From: Hymenopellis radicata
Lineage: Eukaryota > Basidiomycota > Agaricomycetes > Agaricales > Physalacriaceae
DNA: 27,753 bases
Direction of reading: 5' to 3'
Assembly (NCBI GenBank): GCA_015501595.1
Contig: JADNRX010000656.1
Location: 1-27,753, forward strand
This document shows, piece after piece, positions 20,276-27,753 of the stretch. Positions within the stretch are counted from its first letter, which is position 1; each line of letters starts with the position of its first letter. The notes under the pieces were generated by a model that saw only the letters and a list, made by a program, of their open reading frames with translations, did no database searches and was not told where the DNA came from. Both the position numbers and the translations under genes were made by a program.

Positions 20276-20650
20276 TGTTGAGGATATCGCGTCCCCTGAG
20301 ATAACCTCCGAGTTCCCCATCTCCGAGAACGCCTAGCGTATCTAATCCTTCCTTGATCCGTTATGCCCATGACCCTTATTCCGTACATGCTTTATATACT
20401 TATTCTTACCTATGTCAACAATCTTATCTACTCTTACACCTCAACCACCATCGTGTGCCCGCGTCTTACGCATCGATCCCGTCTAAGCTGCGTGCTAGAC
20501 GATCCTCGATCCTCAAGACCTCAAGAGTTCTCTACGACTACGCTCCCGACCTTAGCGTTCGCGACACGTACGCATCGTAATCCTATCTTATTTCACTAAC
20601 TAACGTTCACACGCGAACTACTCTCTACAGATTACCCGATATCCGTAACA
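20276..20650 (+). repeat. 3' LTR
   Basis: 375 bp, same ends as the 5' LTR. It differs from it only at 20297 (T for C) and 20402 (A for G), and is followed by CTCAG. The TATA-like sequence is kept at 20391-20398. Confidence 0.97.
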
Positions 20651-20655
20651 CTCAG
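20651..20655. repeat. Right target-site duplication of the LTR element (CTCAG)
   Basis: Exact copy of 9307-9311. The pre-insertion sequence would read ...TCGGCCCTCAGGCTGTCG..., joining 9311 to 20656. Confidence 0.97.
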
Positions 20656-21216
20656 GCTGTCGTTTGCATCCTGACGATTAGCTGGCAGCGGCACTCGGTC
20701 TTACGTGACGTTGGGAGCCCGCTAGCCTTTTCTTCGCGCCTTCACGCTCGCCTCTGCCCTCCTACGACGCGCAGTCGTAAATGGACTTGCTAGAAATCGC
20801 GGCATAGAAAGGTGTGTTGTCTTCCTTTAGCGTCGGCCTTTTGGATTAACCACATTGATAGCGCTCCCTGCCCCAGCACTACGCGGCAGCCGCGCCGCCA
20901 GTTCGACCATGTCTTTTCCATCAATCTGCATATCCCAGAAATCTTTCCGCTGTTTCGTGGTGATGGGACGGATTCTCCATCTATTATCCGCGCACTACAT
21001 CCTCACCGAAGAAAAATTCCCGTGTATCGCAAGACATTACCGTCCGACATATGCTTCCCGGCTCCAGCCCGCTCTATCGTCTTCCATGGGGCAAAACCGT
21101 ATTATTATGCTCATTCCAGCTCACAACGACGGGCGCACATATCCCGGTGGTCACATCATGTTTTCTGCGGGTTGTCGCCCTATCATTATGCATCGTCAAC
21201 GAACATCTCAGAGACG
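20656..21216. other. No recognisable gene
   Basis: The 560 bp after the LTR element contain overlapping open frames of 136-199 codons on the plus strand, without known motifs and with no clear best frame. I cannot support a gene. Confidence 0.4.
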
Positions 21217-21337
21217 CTATGATAATGCTGGCGATAACACACGGTGCCTATCTGGAACATTCGCCTTCCCTCCATTCTCGGCTCCCTCCAAATCTATTTC
21301 CACCTGTTTTGGTTCCCCTCCCTCATTTGCTGTCACC

Positions 21338-21345
21338 CCTTCACC
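21338..21345. repeat. Target duplication CCTTCACC, copy 1 of 3
   Basis: CCTTCACC precedes the first hAT-like element. Identical copies lie at 22498-22505, between the two elements, and at 22908-22915, after the second. Confidence 0.95.
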
Positions 21346-22497
21346 TAGTGAGTAGCGCGGGTTGCCCGCGGGTATTTCGTTCTAGACCCCTACCCGTACC
21401 CTCGACTTACCCTATCCCGCGATGCGGGTGCGGGTTACCCGCTGAAATGATGTCGGGTCAGTGCTCGGATAGTGTTCGTGCACGCCGACGGCCCCCCGGC
21501 AAATGCAGGGGGCTATCGACGCGCACGATACGCATTGGCCAGGCCCCGGCTACCTGCGAGAGCAGGAACCGCGGCTCAACCAAATGCATCAAGGTGGCAA
21601 GGATATGGCAGTGGGCGTGCGCGAGGAGACGGTGGACACAAGGCAGGTGATGACAGGCTGCGGAAGGGAACTGAGAAAAGACAAGAAAAGACACAGTAAA
21701 TACACACATTTGAGGCTGGATGCGCCGCAACGCCTTCCAGCCTGAAATCCACAAGACAGGTTACGCCCCAACCGGGGAGGCCTATCCCCGCGCATTGCTC
21801 GTCGAGAAAGCCGAACGGAAAAAGTCGTCCTGGCGGAAGCCATCCTCGCGACGAATCAGCACCGTCGTATAGACGAGCGCACACGTCCAGTCGTGCCAAA
21901 AGACGCGAAATCCGGCTACTCTCAGGCCAGCCGCGCCCTCCGACAGTGTTGCAGCCTCGTCCAGAGGGCTTACGCGTCTCGGATCGTCGTCGATTTGGTG
22001 CCGTCGTGCAGACGAACACCAAAATGCACCCCGGAACATATCCGAGGGCGCAGCAGTCGGCGTGGAGCCAAACCGCGCCGGGAGAGCGAAGAGAACACAG
22101 AAAACAAGTCAGAGAAGCCCCAGAAAATTTTCTGGGGCCGACGAGCACGACAGTGAAGTCGTGCTGTGGTGGTGAGAGCCAAGGAGATGTGATCTGAGCT
22201 GATCGATTGTTATCCGGCAGTTGCCGGGACGTTCGGCCAGCTCGGCAATCAAGGAAATTCGCTCGCGGTGTCATTTTGGAGCGACGATGGGCTCGTTAGG
22301 GCCCAAATAAAATATGACAATTTACCTAAAAATATGTACTATGAGTATCTTATGAGATGTGGTCCAACTGGACCACGGCACGGGTAAGAAAGGGTGACGC
22401 GGGTCACAGCGGGTTCTCGGACCGAGACCCCTACCCGCACCCTGACCCACCCGCATCCGTGACCCGGACCGGGTGCTCCGACCCGGGCTATTCACTA
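21346..22497. mobile_element. Non-autonomous hAT-like element A (1152 bp)
   Basis: The ends TAGTGAGTAGCGCGGGT and ACCCGGGCTATTCACTA are inverted with 15 of 17 matches, and TAGTG fits the hAT terminal consensus YARNG. It is flanked by 8-bp CCTTCACC. Both subterminal regions are packed with CGGGT/ACCCG motifs, including a near-identical direct GACCCCTACCCG(T/C)ACCCT. Near the right end are three hairpins: a 22-bp perfect palindrome at 22117-22138, an 8-bp stem at 22144-22165 and a 6-bp stem at 22214-22227. Minus-strand frames (for example 22039-21782) look somewhat protein-like and could be captured sequence, but no transposase (BED finger, RNase H-like core or hATC domain) is visible. Confidence 0.88.
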
Positions 22498-22505
22498 CCT
22501 TCACC

Positions 22506-22907
22506 CAGTGTTGTCATTACATCATTACATGTATTACAGATTACACTGTAATTAATGATTACATTACACTGTAATGAAAGTGAAAATTCCAGTTACACCG
22601 TAATTACATGTAGCCTTAGGTAGTCATGTGACTCATGGTTAAGCCTGGGAAGGGAGAAGAGGTGTACACATCTGCTAACCACTCCCAGACACCTTCTCTG
22701 ACCATTTCTAAGCCTTTACAGTACTGTTAGAGGAGACAGGCCATGATATCTGTTTAAGTTTTCCTGCAGACCAACCATAAATAGGCGCCACAGATAGGAT
22801 CACATGACTATTACAGGTGTAATTAAGTGTGGTGTAATTAAGTGTAATTACAATTTACACTGTAATGAAAATTTGACCCCCTTATTAAGGGTGTAATGAC
22901 AACACTG
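22506..22907. mobile_element. hAT-like MITE B (402 bp)
   Basis: Perfect 16-bp inverted ends (CAGTGTTGTCATTACA / TGTAATGACAACACTG), and CAGTG fits YARNG. It is flanked by CCTTCACC at 22498-22505 and 22908-22915. The interior is AT-rich, with repeated TTACACTGTAAT-type motifs near both ends and no coding capacity. Confidence 0.95.
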
Positions 22908-22915
22908 CCTTCACC

Positions 22916-23879
22916 AGCATTGAATGTGTCTGTCTCTCTTCCTATCTGCGATGCACACGTTATGGATTTGCTCGTGAGCGAAGAATCGATGGAGTCGTCC
23001 CGTCGTTTCACCAACGAGCAGTTGTAACGCTTCTGTTTGCGTGAAGAATTTTGGATCCTGTCCTACGGATTGAACGCCCTCGGAGGGACGAGACGTCAAG
23101 CTTCCAAGGTTGGACTGGCGACTCCAGCTTTCAAGCGGTGCTTGCTAGGGCGAGGGGCTACTTAGGCGCTGGACTGGGTCTTCGTGCGGTGCGATGGAGG
23201 CGAGGTTTTTCGCCAGTCACGTTCCGCTGCATCGCACAGCGCTGAGGGCGGCCTTTCCTGATGTCACGAGGCCGCTTTATGTAACATTACTGCCGCCTCC
23301 CAGGGCACCGCTCCCGCACCAGTTGACGTCGATCCCGCTGTATGCGCGCCACTCCCGATGTCTATCCCGCCTCCGTCGGTGTTGTTCACATATTCTCAGA
23401 AATCCGCGAGGTGCCTGCGGGTCATATTGGTGACAGACAAGGAGATCGATGGAGCGGGGGAGGTGTGAGCGGTTATGTTAGTGAAGTTGCTCTGCCGGGT
23501 TGGAGTTTCAAGGACGAGAGACTCCTGTACGATGTGCGTGGTCCTCGTCGTCGGCCGCGTTGGGGTGTCTCGTGAGCAGGAGAAGAGCATTCATCACCTC
23601 CCTCGCCCGCCTAGCAACGCGAGTTGGAGATCGAGTATGTTTGGTTGGCGGGATCTCCTAGAATGCGCATGTTCCTGATTGTGATCATTGCTGTGCTGCC
23701 TGTGGTTCTACCAGACTGTCCAGGCCAGATAACGGAATCGAGGCTTAGACGCTACCTTTGAGGCACCCCGACGTCTTTCCTGCGCACAGCATTTTCGCCT
23801 TCTCATCACGCATCTCTTTCCTCCAACGGCACAGAGCAGTGCCCGCTAGTGCTGTAGGGCTTTCTGGCAGACAGGAGAA
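22916..23879. other. Unresolved sequence with coding-like fragments
   Basis: Short frames on both strands look partly protein-like, for example plus 23194-23340 (SHVPLHRTALRAAFPDVTRPL), plus 23480-23575 (SEVALPGWSFKDERLLYD) and minus 23099-22916. I could not build a gene with consistent splice phases, so no strand is assigned. Confidence 0.35.
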
Positions 23880-24475
23880 CCGAGCATATCATTTACCGCT
23901 GTGCTGTTTCCGCGTCGAGACTCTCTATACTTTACAACCGGCGCCCCTCGACAAGTGCGTGGCGACGGCTGCGTGGATATTGCTCCTGGGGCCTATGCTG
24001 GATACATACCGATGAGGGCGCGCTCCCACCCCTTGGTCGGGTACATACTCTACGCGCATTCCGAATCGTCTGCTGTCTGAATGTTCGTTGTTATTGTGTT
24101 AGCACGTGGACCATGTCTTCTCATCTCAGGATACTTATCTGTTCCGACTCGCGCAGACGACGTACTTCTTTGCCCAGGGTGGTTACACCTTGGGCGCGAT
24201 CACGAGCTACGCAAAGGCCCAGTACATGGTTAGCGATCGGGAGTTCTACGTGACAACGAGTTCGTGGCGTTGCCGACGTGCGCTAACATTAACAAGTTTC
24301 GGCTTGTGCGACGTATGGTAGGTTGGATCCTGAGAAGTAGTGGGCTCCGTATAGGCGGCCTGACGATGACGATGATGAAGATATGAAAGAAGACGAAGAT
24401 GATTCTGACGAGGAAGACTTTGGAAGAAGAGGTCATGGAGAAATGCCTGATTCTGCGGCGATGAGTCCCAGATGA
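23880..24475 (+). pseudogene. Decayed plus-strand gene of the same unknown family as 24862-25632
   Basis: An exon ending ...GDGCVDIAPGAYAGYIPMRA...YILYAHSESSA (about 23880-24074) is followed by an intron (24075-24129) and an exon from 24130 (DTYLFRLAQTTYFFAQGG). The next pieces lie in shifted frames: EFVALPTCANINKFRLVRRM, then LDPEK, a TAG, and WAPYRRPDDDDDEDMKEDED to a stop at 24473-24475. Order and spacing parallel the minus-strand neighbour (YFFAKGG, KFLELPQCNRDRKFELAK, LGLDADTFWGPYG, acidic tail), so the two look like diverged paralogues lying tail to tail. The frameshifts and TAG indicate decay. The 5' end is not determined. Confidence 0.5.
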
Positions 24476-25367
24476 GATGAGGGATGCTGTTGACAATTTG
24501 TTGCCATGTTTCTTCGTTTGTACACCACTTATCACTTGTAGTTGTTCTCGTTAGTTTGTAGCTTACTATACATCAATCCTCATTCAAATTGAATTCAGAG
24601 CAGTAAACAAATCTCCGTAACACTACATAGTTATAAGTGCTCGATGATTCACCAGCTTCAGGGGCACCTCGTTATCCGGAAAACATCGTTTCCAGGAATG
24701 ATCTCTGACAGCATAGCAAATGTGTACGGAGACAGGGCTGTCGACCTTTGGAAAGCAAAAAGTTTCTGGTAATAATGCAGCGTCGTCATTCCACGTCATT
24801 ATACGATCACAATGTGGAAGAGCAAGGAGTCAGAATGGAACATGAGCATCGAAGACTGTTATTACTTTACTTCATCTAGGCTTGGAAGTCTCGCAAGGAA
24901 CTCGTTCAACTCGCGCAATCCACGATCGGAAGCCTCCATATCGAAGTCCTTCATTTCATCTCCTTCGTCCTCTCTGTCGTTATCACTGGACTCTGGGCTT
25001 GTCGCACATCCATACGGACCCCAAAATGTATCGGCATCCAATCCTAGCTTCGCCTTCGCCAACTCAAACTTGCGATCCCTGTTACACTGCGGCAGTTCCA
25101 GAAACTTCATGTCCTGTAAGAAATTCTTCTCAGCCTCAACCGTAATGGCAGCTAGGACGTGTTCCACTCTTCCACCTTTCGCGAAAAAGTAGCTCGTTTC
25201 AGAATTCCGGTAGGTGTTTCGTACAAGAGCTTTCAGGACGTCTGCGTTGATTACCCCCGGACCATGGAGGAGGTCGCAGAAGGCGCGAAAGACGGCGATG
25301 TAGCCGCGGTAGAAGGCGCGTTGTAGGCTTCGGGTGTAGACGCCGGGAGGGATGAAATCACTGTATG
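24072..25367. repeat. Right copy of the duplicated block (partner 1-996)
   Basis: Direct-repeat partner of 1-996, some 24 kb apart. It is longer because the left copy has lost or replaced sequence between the plus-strand exon and the convergent gene. Similarity is best from about 24671 to 25367. Beyond 25367 the right copy continues in its own gene, while the left copy enters the amidohydrolase remnant. Confidence 0.85.
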
Positions 25368-25632
25368 GAAGGAGGGTGGGTGATAGGGTTAGGTGCTGGC
25401 CATGTTCCCACTTTTTCTCAGCGACGCGCATGATGTCTATGGCGGAAAGTGCTTGGTCTATAACGAGTGGCAGTCGACATGAGTATATACTACAAAGACA
25501 ACGGAGAACGCGTACTTTCGAGTTGGTATGCCATACGCGGGGAGAGCCATTGTCTGCATTGACTGCACGAGCGTCTGACCCTGCCAGGTTTCGGTTTGCT
25601 CCTCCGAGTCTTTCTAGTGCGTCGTCGGCCAA
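24862..25632 (-). CDS. Conserved protein of unknown family, acidic C-terminal region
   Basis: The frame is open from beyond 25632 to a stop at 24862. The first in-frame ATG is at 25431-25429 (MRVAEKKWEH), giving 189 residues. Sequence upstream of it in frame may be an earlier exon, and the true start is unresolved. Visible features are an aromatic, Arg-containing segment (VYTRSLQRAFYRGYIAVFRAFCDLL), YFFAKGG, a basic block (CNRDRKFELAKAK), FWGPYG and a strongly acidic stretch (SSDNDREDEGDEMKDFDME). I do not recognise it and propose no function. Survival of the frame here, and of most of it in the left copy with mainly scattered substitutions, supports real coding sequence. A diverged relative lies tail to tail on the plus strand at 23880-24475. 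Confidence 0.6.
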   Translation of the reverse strand: MADDALERLGGANRNLAGSDARAVNADNGSPRVWHTNSKVRVLRCLCSIYSCRLPLVIDQALSAIDIMRVAEKKWEHGQHLTLSPTLLPYSDFIPPGVYTRSLQRAFYRGYIAVFRAFCDLLHGPGVINADVLKALVRNTYRNSETSYFFAKGGRVEHVLAAITVEAEKNFLQDMKFLELPQCNRDRKFELAKAKLGLDADTFWGPYGCATSPESSDNDREDEGDEMKDFDMEASDRGLRELNEFLARLPSLDEVK

Positions 25633-26653
25633 TGATGACTTCTTTGGGGTTTGTTCTCTCCGTCGAAGTTGCTTTTACTTCCTGTTTCCGAGACAGTGCA
25701 TCTACTTTAGCCTGGAGTTGGTTTCCTAGAGAGAAGACGGGAAGAGGTGCAAGAGCGAACCTGGGAGCATCGTCGACGCGTACGATTGAGAGCAAGGAAG
25801 GAACCCAAGAACGATGATCTGAGCAGGGCTGTCGAATTGTCGCCTGGGGCTGTGCAAGGGTTGCCAAGAATACAAAGTCGCAAGTTATAGTGGCCAACTT
25901 ACACGTAACACTACTACTGCTTTTTGAGTCTCCGCTTGTCTGAACTTAAAACGACTGATCCATCACGGCTGCGTTCATTGCGTTCGTTGTTCGACTAGAC
26001 TCATTTCCCGGGATCTCCAGAGAACTGGATACATTACGGGCTGCTTGCCTTTGAACACACAGTCACCGTCTTTTTCCTCCTCACAGAACAGCGCACGCGC
26101 CTTGAACTTCGGTATGTTTACATGTCGCGCGTCCATTTGGATACTGACAGTACCAACGTATGTAGGTACACACATGCTCTCTTGGTAGATTTGCGCTGGT
26201 AGCAAGGAAGTGTTGCTACGCCGTCTCGGCTTAATGCTGCCAGTTCAAATATGAGCCACCATAAGTATCGAGATGCCTCATTGGGGCGAGGCGGGAATTC
26301 TATCCATAGCGGAACAGCCGAGGGCGGGATCGATGTTGCCCTGGGGCGAGTTTAATGATGGTGCACAGCGTTATGTCGCTAAAGCGGAGGTAACATCGAG
26401 CGAGATAGCGCGACCCCTTCGACACATGCTCGGTATTTTCCCCTGCGTTCCAAAGTTGCAATCGGGCTTCAGCGATTCTGAGCCCGAGTAATGTACCGCT
26501 CCATAAGAAGACAGTCTCCAGGAAGAAGAATGAATCGGCCCCTGAGTCCGATGCACTCATTTGAGAGTACTAGGAAGGACTCATGAAAAGGGAAGTGAAT
26601 AAACGAATGGTATAATAAAAAATGTATACACTTTCGCGAAGAACACCGGGGGG
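25633..26653. other. No gene called; possible 5' exons of the upstream-reading gene
   Basis: The minus strand shows overlapping frames at 25897-25490, 26205-25975 and 26560-26300. The 26205-25975 frame (IPKFKARALFCEEEKDGDCVFKGKQPVMYPVLW) looks the most protein-like, but I could not link it by phase-consistent introns to either neighbour. Any of these may be exons or decay products. Confidence 0.4.
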
Positions 26654-27433
26654 TTAAGCTCTTTTCCGCTTCGGATTCCGCCTTTGGGGCGTCGATACGA
26701 TCTTCGTAAGTGGTGTATTCTCCTTCGCCTTTATCGCGTCTTCTAGAGACGCCACCGCCTCAAGGCGGTACGACCCAACGTCTGCGTCATTGTTGACTAC
26801 CGGGTCGAAGTCGTTAGGATCGCATTTCGCGACCCATATCCGGATGTCAACGGCTTCGTCTGTTACTATGTTACTATATTGGAACCCGCCTACGCTAATT
26901 GAATAGCTAAGGATATACCCCGACGGACCTACTGTTGCAGGAGAGGAAGAACGGAGACGCTTGAATGAGCAATCAGAATCGAGAGAACATGCAGAGGATG
27001 CGGATGTGCACGCGGACGGTGTGTGCGTCAGCGATGGCACAGGAGGGATGGGATATCTTCGCTTCATGTAGCGAAAGGAAAGTCCACGCCAGAACTCGCC
27101 CTCGTAACTGCCTTGGACGAATTCAAGGCATGGCTGGACAGCCCAGTGGATGCATATCTGGACGAGGAGTCGCCGGAGATCGCGGTTTAAGGTGGGCGGG
27201 TATTGTTGGATGACACTGTTTACGTAGGCCACGAGGAAGAATGGATGGATGGCGGAGGATAGTGTTAAAGAACATGCGTCAAGAGGAGTAATCGTTTGGT
27301 TGACAGGATCTTTGGCGTAGAGCGTGACATTCTCTTTGAGAGGGATTACGCGATATTCATAGGTCCCAAATGGAACAGTCTGGTGTTGACTGAGAATGCG
27401 GGTTATAAAAGGGTTTGCAGCCACGAACCTCAA
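26654..27433 (-). CDS. Hypothetical protein with basic C-terminus
   Basis: An open frame of about 259 codons ends at 26654. No ATG stands at its 5' edge, so an upstream exon is expected; an alternative frame (NEAVRLEDRLLFFEV, ending near 27440) may feed into it through an intron or an indel. Visible features are YEYRVIPLKENVTLYAKDP, an aliphatic segment (AIHPFFLVAYVNSVIQQY), a Ser-rich low-complexity middle and a terminal RRNPKRKRA that would serve as a nuclear localisation signal. I do not recognise the family. The length and absence of stops make it likely to be real. Confidence 0.55.
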   Translation of the reverse strand: MRFVAANPFITRILSQHQTVPFGTYEYRVIPLKENVTLYAKDPVNQTITPLDACSLTLSSAIHPFFLVAYVNSVIQQYPPTLNRDLRRLLVQICIHWAVQPCLEFVQGSYEGEFWRGLSFRYMKRRYPIPPVPSLTHTPSACTSASSACSLDSDCSFKRLRSSSPATVGPSGYILSYSISVGGFQYSNIVTDEAVDIRIWVAKCDPNDFDPVVNNDADVGSYRLEAVASLEDAIKAKENTPLTKIVSTPQRRNPKRKRA

Positions 27434-27753
27434 AGAACAGGAGTCTATCTTCTAAACGGACGGCCTCATTACTATTTTGCAGGTGGTGATGGTCGTGGTC
27501 AAGAGTCAAGACTGGAGTTGATCAAGGTTCCAACAAAGACACGGTCATGTGATGCGTATTTGTAATTTCCTTTTTCGCTCTCTCCATTGTGCTACTTGCG
27601 CACCCGATCGAATGAGCCGAACGAGTTCCGCAACTTTCGAGTCTATGTACATGAGGTGAAGTAAGGGTAGTCTTTCTCTGCGCCTTACTCGTGTTCTGCC
27701 TTCGATATGTACATGGCCCCTCACAGTCGTTCAAATTGAAATTGGAAGATGGC
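27434..27753. other. Window edge, probable 5' region of the hypothetical gene
   Basis: This would contain the first exon and promoter of the minus-strand gene ending at 26654, but no start codon with a consistent splice site could be chosen. Confidence 0.35.

Larger units (their letters stand above)
9312..20650 (+). mobile_element. Ty3/Gypsy chromovirus LTR retrotransposon, complete but disrupted
   Basis: It is 11,339 bp long, with LTRs of 375 bp that begin TGTTG and end AACA, and it is flanked by CTCAG duplications. Order of domains on the plus strand: Gag, CCHC knuckle, protease, reverse transcriptase, RNase H, integrase, chromodomain, third ORF, polypurine tract. Domain order RT-RH-IN places it in Ty3/Gypsy, and the chromodomain after integrase makes it a chromovirus. 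It carries three nested TIR elements (10060-10314, 11538-11686, 16164-17637), about 1.9 kb in all, so the undisrupted element would be about 9.45 kb. A frameshift in the G-run at 14082-14086 and a TAG at 16060-16062 also break pol. The two LTRs differ at only two sites (9333/20297 C/T and 9438/20402 G/A), so the insertion is recent. Confidence 0.97.
21217..23062 (-). pseudogene. Possible minus-strand terminal exon split by two hAT-like elements
   Basis: If both hAT-like elements and all but one CCTTCACC are removed, the minus strand reads open from a 3' splice-like site (CGTAG|GACAGG at 23062) for about 92 codons to a TAG at 21217-21219. It crosses the insertion point as NAGEGVTANEGGEP. Composition is Ser/Glu-rich, and no family is recognised. 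A competing frame over 23099-22911 (DPKFFTQTEALQLLVGETTG) is also open, so the correct frame is uncertain. Confidence 0.3.

Noticed and set aside
21576..22274. 232-codon minus-strand ORF in hAT-like element A as a transposase
   Set aside because: No transposase motif; it lies between GC-rich subterminal repeats and competing frames are equally open.

Overview
The window looks like nuclear DNA of an agaricomycete-type basidiomycete. The evidence is gene structure (many exons, GT-AG introns of about 45-60 nt, several with CTAAY-like branch points), the protein families seen, and the kinds of transposable element. This is inferred from content, not from a species match. All assignments were made by reading the sequence; no database search was run.

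Layout. 1-996: truncated copy of a duplicated block (direct-repeat partner at 24072-25367). 997-3013 (-): multi-exon remnant of a CE9-like amidohydrolase, 5'-truncated, carrying stops and frameshifts, and fused at its 3' end to the duplicated block. 3909-5440 (+): ten-exon zinc-type alcohol dehydrogenase/MDR oxidoreductase with one frameshift. 5593-6187 (-): intact two-exon gene of unknown family, convergent with the MDR gene. 6872-8295 (+): eight-exon polytopic membrane protein, also with one frameshift. 9312-20650: a full-length Ty3/Gypsy chromovirus with two 375-bp LTRs differing at only two positions, and a perfect CTCAG target duplication. 21346-22907: two hAT-like elements placed head to tail and sharing one 8-bp target duplication. 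23880-25632: convergent pair of apparently paralogous genes of unknown family. 26654-27433 (-): hypothetical gene with a basic C-terminus.

The retrotransposon is the centre of the window. It encodes Gag with a CCHC knuckle, protease (DSG), reverse transcriptase (YIDD), RNase H, a DD35E integrase and a C-terminal chromodomain, followed by a decayed third ORF with a CX2CX4CX4C motif. It is riddled with secondary insertions: two related TIR elements with TA target duplications in gag, and a 1.47-kb TIR element inside the integrase core. It also has a frameshift in RT and a nonsense codon in integrase. Removing each gag element plus one TA restores the reading frame exactly.

The most provocative observation is that the gag elements' termini (CTGTACTATTAC...GTAATAGTACAG) contain GT and AG dinucleotides. 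Using the GT and the first AG of the right terminus would leave an 11-nt scar, TACTTACAGTA, which adds exactly nine nucleotides and is open in all three frames. They could therefore behave like introner elements. This is a hypothesis: the donor site is weak and no transcript evidence is available here.
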